Positions 45,291 to 53,238 of a stretch of 64,000 bases of DNA are shown in pieces (within the stretch, counting starts at the first letter, position 1; every line of letters starts with the position of its first letter). Source of the DNA: an uncultured Lachnospiraceae bacterium (GTDB taxonomy: Bacteria; Bacillota; Clostridia; Lachnospirales; Lachnospiraceae); NCBI GenBank assembly GCA_910586585.1, contig CAJUKA010000004.1:66266-130265 (forward strand), written 5' to 3'. Below the pieces are notes generated by a model that made no database searches, had not been told where the DNA came from, and saw only the letters and a program-made list of their open reading frames with translations. The position numbers and the translations under genes were made by a program.

Positions 45291-47225
45291 TTACCGACCC
45301 TTTCTATTATTTTTCTTATTGTTTGCCTGCTTAGGGAGAGCTTCCTTTTGCGGCACTTTTTCTCCAATTAGTATAGAGATGCTTCTTGGTTTGATATCAA
45401 TATATTCTGCACTTCGATCTTCGTTGAATGTCACACTGTTTTCTACTGTGCCGGCTACAAGCGTCCACTCATAATTTGCAATAGAAGGCAATGCAAAACG
45501 ATGTGTTTCCCAATGCATATTATAGGCAATATAAATATGATCGCCTTTATCATTGTCTTTATTTTTTCCACAGTACATTATGCCGATATGTCTATTGTAT
45601 CCATCAAGCTGAACTTTCCAGGCTTCCTCGCCATGATAGGAAATATCGGGATATCCGTATCCATATCTGTCAAGCATAGATAAATTTGTGTTCAAATGAA
45701 GTACACTGTGTTTTTTGCGGAAAGCAATCAATTGTTTGGTGTATTCAAAAATATCGCTGTTTCTGACAAGACCACGCCAGTCTACCCACCCTGTCTCATT
45801 ATCCTGGCAGTAACAATTATTATTGCCATTTTGGCTATTTCCAAATTCATCTCCTGCAAGCAAAAGTGGCGTAGCCTGCGCAGTGAACAGAAGAGTCAAT
45901 GCATTTTTCATCTGTTTATGACGAAGGCCGACAATTGCCATTTTGCGAGATGGCCCTTCTACGCCGCAGTTCCAGCTAAAATTATTGTTTGTTCCGTCTG
46001 TATTGTTTTCACCATTTGCATCATTGTGCTTTTTGTCATAGGATACAAGATCATGCAGTGTAAACCCGTAATAATTGGTTATATAATTGATAATTCCGCA
46101 CTTTGCATTAAAGTTTTTCATATGATACTGAAAACTTTTGAGCATACCCTGATCTCCTTTCAGGAATTTGCGGATATCAAACATAAATTCATCTCTGTAA
46201 TAGCCAAGTGTTTTTTGAGATGGTTTTTCTGAATCTTTATAAATTTCATGCAGATAAAAATCTTCACACATAATCTTGGTGTTTGCAAGCAAAGGTTCTG
46301 TAGCAATCAATGTGATAGGAAGCCGCATCCCTTTTAAATGCACACCGTCAATATGGTATTCCATAACCCAATATTTCACAATTTCAAGTATATATCCTTG
46401 TTTGATATAATCCGGAAAATAAAACTGCATTATAATTTCAATGCCGTTTTTGTGAAATTCACGAACCATGCGCTTAAATTCATTGCATGGATTTCCGCTT
46501 GCTGCATATGAAGCTTTTGGTGCAAAATAATATGCTTCTTTATATCCCCAACAGTTCAGTCTTTTTGCTTTTGGCGGATCTTGGTCCAAAACAAGCTCTT
46601 CATCAATATGGTCAACCTGGTATTCTATCGTTCGTGACTTGGCAATTGTTTCCTCATCGTCCCACTCACACTCTTCAAATTCATAAGCAGGCATTAGCTC
46701 TATTGCATTGATTCCAAGCTCTTTCAGATAAGGAAGCTTTTCCATCAACCCTTCAAAGGTTCCTTTTTTCTTTACCTTTGATGAGAAATGCTTCGTATAG
46801 CTTCTGATATTAAGACAATACATAATGCTTTCATCGTATGGGGTTTGAAGCGGAACAGTTCCTTCCCAATCAAAGCTGTTGCTGTCAAAGCCGCCTCTCA
46901 ATGCTGGACGAACCAACTCTCCCGACCGCCATTTTTCATTTCCAACAATTTTTTTTGCATAGGGATCTACAAAAATCTTGTTCCCGATAAAAAAATTATA
47001 TTCATAATCATTAATTGTTATTCCCTCAATAAAAACACAACAAATATTTCCTACTCTGTGATTGCGGTCTATAATAATACGTTCTTTTTGTTCGATTCCT
47101 TTTCTATAAAAAATAATCCCGCACTCTTCTGTTGAACTATTTACCATCGAAAAATTAATGCCGCCTTCTCTCACAGAAGCTCCCAGGGGATATGGTTGTC
47201 CATAATATATTTTTATTTTTTTCAT
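45291..47225 (-). CDS. GH13 debranching-enzyme homologue lacking catalytic residues
   Basis: A 644-residue protein with an N-terminal CBM48-type domain (YGQPYPLGASVREGGINFSM) and a GH13_11 (GlgX/isoamylase-like) barrel. The fold-level similarity is clear: NYYGFTLHDLVSYDKKHNDA and LLLAGDEFGNSQNGNNNCYC match debranching enzymes. Yet region I (262-270) has no D..NH, region II reads GVHLKG with Lys298 where the nucleophile Asp should be, and region IV has Tyr385-Tyr386 in place of His-Asp. It cannot use the normal GH13 mechanism and may be a glucan-binding or regulatory protein. The ATG at 47225 follows CGAGGT. Confidence 0.85.
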   Translation of the reverse strand: MKKIKIYYGQPYPLGASVREGGINFSMVNSSTEECGIIFYRKGIEQKERIIIDRNHRVGNICCVFIEGITINDYEYNFFIGNKIFVDPYAKKIVGNEKWRSGELVRPALRGGFDSNSFDWEGTVPLQTPYDESIMYCLNIRSYTKHFSSKVKKKGTFEGLMEKLPYLKELGINAIELMPAYEFEECEWDDEETIAKSRTIEYQVDHIDEELVLDQDPPKAKRLNCWGYKEAYYFAPKASYAASGNPCNEFKRMVREFHKNGIEIIMQFYFPDYIKQGYILEIVKYWVMEYHIDGVHLKGMRLPITLIATEPLLANTKIMCEDFYLHEIYKDSEKPSQKTLGYYRDEFMFDIRKFLKGDQGMLKSFQYHMKNFNAKCGIINYITNYYGFTLHDLVSYDKKHNDANGENNTDGTNNNFSWNCGVEGPSRKMAIVGLRHKQMKNALTLLFTAQATPLLLAGDEFGNSQNGNNNCYCQDNETGWVDWRGLVRNSDIFEYTKQLIAFRKKHSVLHLNTNLSMLDRYGYGYPDISYHGEEAWKVQLDGYNRHIGIMYCGKNKDNDKGDHIYIAYNMHWETHRFALPSIANYEWTLVAGTVENSVTFNEDRSAEYIDIKPRSISILIGEKVPQKEALPKQANNKKNNRKGR

Positions 47226-47286
47226 AATACCTCGCAGTTTTAAAAATTGCCACAAAAAAACTGGCAATCTGTTTACAGTGTTCGCG

Positions 47287-48033
47287 TTATTCGATAATAA
47301 GAGGTAAAACTGCACTAATATCATCTTTAATAACAAAATCAACTTTTCTATCGCTCAAAACATCATCCTTAGAAAAAAGAACTCTAAGCTGCTCATGGTC
47401 AAGTGACAAATTATGTTCAAGTCTGTCATTATACATATTTTTGCCAAGTATCAGCAAAATATCTGCTGCTTCAAGAGCCAATTCTGTTTCTGTCAGAAGG
47501 ATTGTATTCACACGTTCTCCCAACAGACGAATATCTGGTCTGACAGCAGTCTTACAACGATCACACATGGGAATCCCTTCTGCATGAATCATGTATTTCA
47601 TATTAAATTTTTTATTGCAGCGCGGACATTTGTTGCTGTCAAAATTTCCATTCAGTTCTATCAAATTCTGAAAAGAAACACCCTTTGGAATTCCATGAAA
47701 ATTCTGACTGATGACTGCTGAAAGTTTTCCTTGTGCCTGCAATTTTAGCAGTGCGTCGTATGCGGGTGTTTTATCCACATTCATGCCAAGGATTTCTTTT
47801 TTATAAAAACGGTAGAATTTAGCGGCTTTTGCATTGTAAAAACTGCTTGAAAGAATATCTTCGGTACTATAACCGTAAGTTTTTTCGATACGGTAGTTCT
47901 CATCATTTGAGTCCAGATCACTGCCGCCGCCTTCTACAAGCATTTCAATACCAATCACTGCTACAATATTTTGTGAGTCTTTTATTTTTTTTTGAATATA
48001 ACGAATTACCCTTTCATTTGTTTTTAAATTCAT
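47287..48033 (-). CDS. Sirtuin-like protein with altered active site
   Basis: A 248-residue Sir2-fold protein. Four zinc cysteines are kept (Cys136, 139, 157, 160: CPRC and CDRC), as is VRPDIRLLGERV. The NAD motifs are altered: GAGIS becomes VIGIEML, QNID becomes QNFH (Asn111-His113), and the catalytic His of ELHGN is Asn128 (ELNGN). Deacetylation by the usual route looks impossible, though NAD or ADP-ribose binding may remain. The ATG at 48033 follows GAGG. It lies 61 bases upstream of the GH13-like gene, in one operon. Confidence 0.8.
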   Translation of the reverse strand: MNLKTNERVIRYIQKKIKDSQNIVAVIGIEMLVEGGGSDLDSNDENYRIEKTYGYSTEDILSSSFYNAKAAKFYRFYKKEILGMNVDKTPAYDALLKLQAQGKLSAVISQNFHGIPKGVSFQNLIELNGNFDSNKCPRCNKKFNMKYMIHAEGIPMCDRCKTAVRPDIRLLGERVNTILLTETELALEAADILLILGKNMYNDRLEHNLSLDHEQLRVLFSKDDVLSDRKVDFVIKDDISAVLPLIIE

Positions 48034-48421
48034 TCTATTTCCTCTGTTTTGCCCCAAAACATTTCCTGCAATGGCGGCACCCTCAGTAATCGACAAAATA
48101 TTTTTTAATAATACCCTTTATAACATGATACTCGCATTATGTGCTCTATGTCAAGTAATCAATTATGGTTGAACAATCATTTTGTAACAATTCGTTACTT
48201 TTCACACCTGCGCCATGCACTTGCTGCATGGCGTCGGAGCAAGCGCCAAAATGCGTGCTTTTTAGCATTTTGTGTGCATCAATTGTTGCAATTCACACCG
48301 AAATCGTTGTAAGTATATGAGAAATCTGGCGTAAGTGTGAATTGTAACAACAATTCATCTATGCAAACTTGAAAATAAAATGCCTTCTGGGGTGTTACAA
48401 GATTTTATTTTCAGAATGTTC
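48034..48421. other. Gene-free stretch with several palindromes
   Basis: No convincing frame. A 10-bp GC-rich hairpin (48210-48234, GCGCCATGCA / TGCATGGCGT), an AAAATGC/GCATTTT hairpin near 48249-48272, a long imperfect stem joining 48281-48299 with 48335-48355 (AATTCACAC / GTGTGAATT), and GAAAATAAAAT / ATTTTATTTTC at 48373-48411. Could be a non-coding RNA or stacked terminators; nothing matches a family I can name. Confidence 0.5.
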
Positions 48422-48450
48422 TTGATTTGCAACTGCAATTTAGGTATGAT
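48422..48450 (+). promoter_or_regulatory. Sigma-A promoter for the DUF1292-DUF2225 genes
   Basis: TTGATT (48422-48427), 17 bases, TATGAT (48445-48450). The leader is about 200 nt and contains the R2 structured repeat. Confidence 0.6.
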
Positions 48451-48495
48451 ATACAGGGACGGCTTTTTTATCCGTTAGGGAGACAAAAATTTCCT

Positions 48496-48625
48496 GTTTA
48501 TACTGGCGGTCAAAAAGACTGACCGCTCAGTATAAAGTTATGCACACGGCCGCATAAGGAAATATGCCGCTTCGCGGCTGCAGCTGGCGCAATACTCACG
48601 GCAGATTTCATCTGTCATGAGTATA
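48496..48625 (+). repeat. Structured repeat, family R2, copy 1 (5' leader of the DUF1292 gene)
   Basis: A strong hairpin, TTTATACTG..CGGTC with GACCG..CAGTATAAA (48496-48537), is followed by GTTATGCACACGG, then CGCATAAGGAAATATGCCGC and further GC-rich pairing. The order hairpin, TTATGCACACG, AGGAAAT is repeated at 61388-61495 and, inverted, at 63615-63760. Confidence 0.7.
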
Positions 48626-48659
48626 ATTTTAAAAATATGAAAGGTATGGTAATTGCTAG

Positions 48660-48995
48660 ATGGCAGACAAAAACACACATGGATATGACGATGAAGAAAT
48701 GACAGTTGAGCTGGAACTTGATGATGGACAGGTGGTTAACTGTGCAATTGTTACGATTATGACCGTTGACAAAAAAGATTATATTGCATTGCTTCCACTT
48801 GACGAAAATGGGAGTAACGATGATGGCGAGGTGTGGTTCTACAGATATGAAGAAAATGAAAACGATCCAAATGAAGAACCTTCTTTGACCTACATTGATG
48901 ATGACGATGAATATGAAAATGTAGCAGATGCATTTGACGAATATCTTGACAGCGTTGAATTTGATGAAATTGTCAATGACGAGGAACAGGTATAA
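48660..48995 (+). CDS. DUF1292 family protein (YrzB-like)
   Basis: A 111-residue very acidic protein. The DUF1292 core is MTVELELDDGQVVNCAIVTI followed by KDYIALLPLDENGSNDDGEV; the Asp/Glu-rich C-terminal half is typical. The family is common in Firmicutes and has no known function. GAAAGG precedes the ATG. It shares a transcript with the DUF2225 gene 82 bases downstream. Confidence 0.9.
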   Translation: MADKNTHGYDDEEMTVELELDDGQVVNCAIVTIMTVDKKDYIALLPLDENGSNDDGEVWFYRYEENENDPNEEPSLTYIDDDDEYENVADAFDEYLDSVEFDEIVNDEEQV

Positions 48996-49010
48996 GCATT
49001 GAGTAATGAA

Positions 49011-49055
49011 TGTATGCGCGGAATATCAGGTACAAAGAGACGCCGGGCGTACATA
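49011..49055 (+). repeat. Structured leader motif (family R3), copy upstream of the DUF2225 gene
   Basis: TGTATGC pairs with GCGTACA around GAATATC, CAAAGAGAC and CGCCGGG. It aligns along its length with 35118-35160 in front of aroC and is likewise followed at a short distance by GGAGGATA. Confidence 0.6.
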
Positions 49056-49077
49056 TAAAATATGTGGAGGATATTGA

Positions 49078-49818
49078 ATGGACGCAAATGAAAAGAACTT
49101 ATTAATTGACAAAAAGTATACCTGTCCGATTTGTGAAAAACAGATACATGCGAAAACAGTGAAAGCCAACACTGCAAAGTTTATTGATACAAAGTATGAC
49201 TTACGGCCAATACACAGCAATATCAATATTACAAAATATGATGCTATTTGCTGCTCATACTGCGGTTTTGCATCACTGACAAAGAATTTTGATACCACAA
49301 CATCTACACAGCGCAAACTTATCCGTGAAAAAATTCAAACAAATTATAAATCTCATGAAGAAACAGAATGTGATATATATACGACGGAAATGGCCATCAG
49401 CCGCATGAAAATGGCACTGCTTTGCACAGTTTCCAAAGGCGGTAAAGAAAGTGAGATTGGCAATGTATGCCTTAAAATATGCTGGCTGTATCAGGATTTG
49501 GCAGATGAGATTACAGAAGATTCTCCAGAGGCCCAAGCAAAAAAAGAGGCTTATTTAAAAGAAGCTGAGAATGCTGGAATGAACGCTTATGAACATCTGA
49601 CAAAGGCAAGAATGAACGAAAATTTTCCTATAGCTGGAATGAACGAAACGACGCTTGATTATTTGCTGGCATATTTTGCATACAAAAAGGGTGAGTATCA
49701 AACTGCTATGCACCTTCTTTCTGGTGTTGTAACAAGCAGAAGTACTACTACACGTCTAAAGGACAAGAGCTTGGAATTAAAAGATATGATTACACCCAAG
49801 CTTCGCGGGGAAGCTTGA
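49078..49818 (+). CDS. DUF2225 family protein
   Basis: A 246-residue cytoplasmic protein. N-terminal zinc-ribbon-like pairs: CPICEKQI near residue 16 and CCSYCGFA near residue 59. The rest is helical and TPR-like (MKMALLCTVSKGGKESEIG, LDYLLAYFAYKKGEYQTAM). The DUF2225 family is widespread in Clostridia without a proven role. GGAGG lies upstream. It ends at a strong bidirectional hairpin. Confidence 0.88.
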   Translation: MDANEKNLLIDKKYTCPICEKQIHAKTVKANTAKFIDTKYDLRPIHSNINITKYDAICCSYCGFASLTKNFDTTTSTQRKLIREKIQTNYKSHEETECDIYTTEMAISRMKMALLCTVSKGGKESEIGNVCLKICWLYQDLADEITEDSPEAQAKKEAYLKEAENAGMNAYEHLTKARMNENFPIAGMNETTLDYLLAYFAYKKGEYQTAMHLLSGVVTSRSTTTRLKDKSLELKDMITPKLRGEA

Positions 49819-49826
49819 GAAATCAT

Positions 49827-49873
49827 AATTCGATTGAAAAATGAGCGCATCAGCATGATTTTTCAATCGAATT
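49827..49873. terminator. Bidirectional terminator overlapping the helicase stop codon
   Basis: A perfect 16-bp stem (AATTCGATTGAAAAAT / ATTTTTCAATCGAATT) separates two converging genes. Its right arm contains the last codons and TGA stop (49863-49865) of the helicase gene. Confidence 0.85.
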
Positions 49874-51740
49874 CATTCAGAAATCGGGAAGGCAGGAGAT
49901 TTCCTGCCTCCTTTTCACGTACATAAAAAATAAACAGATTTTCCTTTGCACGGGTCATTGCCACATAAAACATTCTGCGCTCTTCCTCTAACTCTTCCCT
50001 TGTCACAGCTTTCTTGTGCGGAACAACGCCTTCATTGACGTCAGGCAGTACCACCACTTTCCATTCCAGTCCTTTCGATGCATGCATTGTCACAATATTG
50101 ACGGAATCCGTGTCCATTTTCTTGTATTGGTTATCCTGTTTGAATGCTTCCTGCATGATAGCATCATAATTTTGAATATGTTCCAGCCATTCTTTTATTG
50201 TTTCAAATCCTTTTGCAAGCTGCAAAAGTTCTTCTAACTCCTCGAAGTCCTTTTCTGTATCTTTGCCGCGCTCCTGTGCCTGTTTTTTGATATATTCATC
50301 ATAACCGATCCCTTTTCTGATGAAATTAACTGCGGAAAACGGGTTAAGGTTCTTGATAAAATGGAGATCATCATAAAGTTGTATGATATTTTGTATTACA
50401 TACCCCGTTGCTCTGTTCTGATTCAAAAGTTCTTGCATTTTGAATGGTCTTGTTGGAACTGTATTTCTTTTAATATATCTGACGGGCCTGTTCATAATCC
50501 GATAAAAGTCTTCCACATTGTCTTCATTCAGGGCATAATTGATATACGAAACAATATCTTTTGCAATGGGGCTTTCATAGATATTTTTTGGCTTTTCCTT
50601 CATAGAAAACGGAATGCCTTCTTTCATCAGTTTACCTGCTGTATAGACAGAATGGTTATTGGTACGATATAGAATTGCGATATCGCTGTATTTTGCACCA
50701 GACTGACCCATATACTGTTTTATCAACAGTGCAATACTCTCTGCCTGCTGTACTTTCGACGGAAAAGAATATATTTTGACACCATCTGACTGTGTGTTTT
50801 GTGCCTCAACTTCCTTTGAAAATCGTGCTTTGTTGTGCGCAATTAGTTTTCCAGCTATCTCTGTAATATCTTTTTTGCTTCTGTAGTTTATATTCAAAAG
50901 CACTTGGCTTGCATTAGGATAGTCTTTTTTGAAGTTTAGCATGATTTCCGGTTTCGATCCTCTGAAACCATAGATCGATTGATCATCATCTCCCACGATA
51001 AAAAGATTATCCTGTGGTTTGGCCAAAAGCCTGACAACTTCATATTGCAATGGGCAGATATCCTGAAATTCATCTACAAGAATATACTGAAACCGCTGCT
51101 GCCACAGTTTGAGGGTATCTGGTCTTGAAACAAGAAGATCGCGGCATAATAACAGCATATCATCAAAGTCTATCAGCCTATTATGATTCATTGCTTGTTT
51201 ATATGCACGAAAGATATATTCAAATATTGCCTGAGATACTGTTTCGCTTTTTAACTCCTGCGGCGTCATATCATTATTTTTTACTTTGCTGATCTCAGAC
51301 AAAAGCCTTTGCAGTGTTTCTGTACTGCTGCAATCTGTAGATGCCTGTCGTGCCAATTCTTCGGGAAGCTCACTTATAATCTGCGACAACAGGCGGTATT
51401 TGTCCACTTCCCGTATAATATTTTCCGCTGTAAACTTATATGTATATCTTAGAATCTGAAAAAATATGGAATGGAAGGTGCCAAAATTAACCGGATAACT
51501 TTTCCCGTCATTAATCTTCACAAAGCGTTCCTGCATCTCCATAGCTGCCGCTTTGGTAAAAGTAATAACGAGGATGTCCTCCGGTTTTATTTTATGATAT
51601 TCTATTAGATATTTGATTCTTTGTGTCACAACAGTCGTCTTTCCAGAGCCGGGACCTGCCAGTACAAGCATGGCCCCAGCTCCGTGTATAATTGCTTCAT
51701 ATTGTGCATCATTTACATTCAAATTGTTAAGCGTTTTCAA
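49863..51740 (-). CDS. UvrD/PcrA-type superfamily 1 DNA helicase
   Basis: A 625-residue helicase, shorter than PcrA (about 720). Q-motif LNVNDAQYEAI, Walker A GPGSGKTTVVTQRI, Walker B LVDEFQDICPLQYE, motif III GDDDQSIYGFRGS, motif IV NYRS, motif V TMHASKGLEWKVV, motif VI RRMFYVAMTRAKENL. It lacks the long C-terminal Tudor-like tail, so it is a PcrA-like paralogue rather than certain PcrA. Its first codons overlap gltX by 14 bases. Confidence 0.9.
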   Translation of the reverse strand: MKTLNNLNVNDAQYEAIIHGAGAMLVLAGPGSGKTTVVTQRIKYLIEYHKIKPEDILVITFTKAAAMEMQERFVKINDGKSYPVNFGTFHSIFFQILRYTYKFTAENIIREVDKYRLLSQIISELPEELARQASTDCSSTETLQRLLSEISKVKNNDMTPQELKSETVSQAIFEYIFRAYKQAMNHNRLIDFDDMLLLCRDLLVSRPDTLKLWQQRFQYILVDEFQDICPLQYEVVRLLAKPQDNLFIVGDDDQSIYGFRGSKPEIMLNFKKDYPNASQVLLNINYRSKKDITEIAGKLIAHNKARFSKEVEAQNTQSDGVKIYSFPSKVQQAESIALLIKQYMGQSGAKYSDIAILYRTNNHSVYTAGKLMKEGIPFSMKEKPKNIYESPIAKDIVSYINYALNEDNVEDFYRIMNRPVRYIKRNTVPTRPFKMQELLNQNRATGYVIQNIIQLYDDLHFIKNLNPFSAVNFIRKGIGYDEYIKKQAQERGKDTEKDFEELEELLQLAKGFETIKEWLEHIQNYDAIMQEAFKQDNQYKKMDTDSVNIVTMHASKGLEWKVVVLPDVNEGVVPHKKAVTREELEEERRMFYVAMTRAKENLFIFYVREKEAGNLLPSRFLNEFD

Positions 51741-53187
51741 GAAGTTCTATTCCCTTTCTAATTCTTGCAAGGGTTTCCTCTTTCCCTAATACTTCCATAA
51801 TTTCTGTAGCTCCCGCAGGGGTCATCTGCAGCCCTGAAACAGCGGTTCTGACTGGCCACATAACATATCCATTCTTAACCTCTTTTTCTGATACATAAGT
51901 CAATAGAAGCTGATATAACGCATCATTTGTATAGTCTTCCTGTGCCTCAAGCAACGGAAGAACATCTTTTAGTACAGAAAGTGCACTCTCTTGCGTTGTT
52001 TTCATCTTTTTGTGAGCATACATTGCAGTATCATATTCTGGCAGGGATTCAAAAAAGCCAATCAGGTCTTTGATATCTGGGAAAACCTCGATACGGGTTT
52101 TTACCATAGCCGCAATTTTTTGGAAATCAAGTTCTTTTGTGATCACTTCTGTCATATACGGAAGCGCCATCTCATAAAAACGATCAAAGTCCATCGCTTT
52201 GATGTATTCACCATTCATCCACTTAAGCTTGTTCATATCAAAAACAGAAGGTGATTTGTTGATTCTGGTATAATCAAATTCTTGAATCAGTTCTTCTAGC
52301 GTAAATATTTCTCGGTTCTCTTCCGGACTCCAGCCAAGAAGCGCTATGAAATTAACAATCGCCTCTGGAAGAATTCCTTGTTCAATAATATCCTCAAAAG
52401 AAGAATGTCCGCTTCGTTTGGAAAGTTTTTTGTGCTCCTCGTCTGTGATTAGCGGAAGGTGAATGTATGTTGGCAGCTCCCAGCCAAATGCTTCATAAAG
52501 ACGATTATATTTCGGAGTGGATGAAAGATACTCATTTCCGCGCACGACATGGGTAATCTCCATCAGATGATCGTCTACTACATTGGCAAAATTATAGGTG
52601 GGGTATCCGTCTGATTTAATCAATATCATATCGTCTAGTTCTGAGTTTTCCACGGAAATATCACCATAAAGCTCATCATGAAAGCTTGTTGTTCCTTCGG
52701 TTGGGTTATTCTGTCGAATCACATATGGAGTACCATTTGCAAGTTTTTCTGCTATCTCCTCTTTGGAAAGATGCAAGCAATGCTTGTCGTAGACAGTAAT
52801 TTCCTTGCCTTCTACCACCTCTGATTTGAGCGTGGAAAGCCGTTCTTTATCACAAAAACAATAATAAGCCTCTCCTTTATCTATCAGTTCCTTTGCATAT
52901 TTCATATAGATGCCTGACTGAACACGTTCGCTCTGGATATAGGGACCATATCCTTTGTCTTTGTCCGGGCCTTCATCATAGATTAACCCTGTTTTTTCAA
53001 GTGTGTTATATATAATTTCTGTAGCGCCTTCTACATAACGCTCACGGTCTGTATCTTCTATTCGAAAAATAAAATCTCCTCCTGCATGTTTGGCAATCAG
53101 GAATTCATATAATGCGGAGCGCAGGTTTCCTACATGCATCTTCCCTGTAGGACTTGGTGCAAACCTGCATCTTACTTTTTTAGACAT
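51727..53187 (-). CDS. gltX: Glutamyl-tRNA synthetase
   Basis: A 486-residue class I synthetase. HIGH motif APSPTGKMHVGNLRSALYEF, KMSKS form KLSKRSGHSS, and a C-terminal anticodon-binding domain. It charges tRNA-Glu, and in organisms lacking GlnRS also tRNA-Gln before transamidation. It starts MSKKVRCRFAPSP and overlaps the helicase gene, so the two are co-transcribed. Confidence 0.95.
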   Translation of the reverse strand: MSKKVRCRFAPSPTGKMHVGNLRSALYEFLIAKHAGGDFIFRIEDTDRERYVEGATEIIYNTLEKTGLIYDEGPDKDKGYGPYIQSERVQSGIYMKYAKELIDKGEAYYCFCDKERLSTLKSEVVEGKEITVYDKHCLHLSKEEIAEKLANGTPYVIRQNNPTEGTTSFHDELYGDISVENSELDDMILIKSDGYPTYNFANVVDDHLMEITHVVRGNEYLSSTPKYNRLYEAFGWELPTYIHLPLITDEEHKKLSKRSGHSSFEDIIEQGILPEAIVNFIALLGWSPEENREIFTLEELIQEFDYTRINKSPSVFDMNKLKWMNGEYIKAMDFDRFYEMALPYMTEVITKELDFQKIAAMVKTRIEVFPDIKDLIGFFESLPEYDTAMYAHKKMKTTQESALSVLKDVLPLLEAQEDYTNDALYQLLLTYVSEKEVKNGYVMWPVRTAVSGLQMTPAGATEIMEVLGKEETLARIRKGIELLENA

Positions 53188-53238
53188 CTTTATCCTCCAT
53201 TTTTAAAGTTTATCAGTCGATTAATGTGTAAATACCCT

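Noticed and set aside
48201..48411. 6S RNA or another named non-coding RNA
   Set aside because: There are several hairpins but no long central-bubble helix or family core that I can match; left as an unnamed structured stretch.
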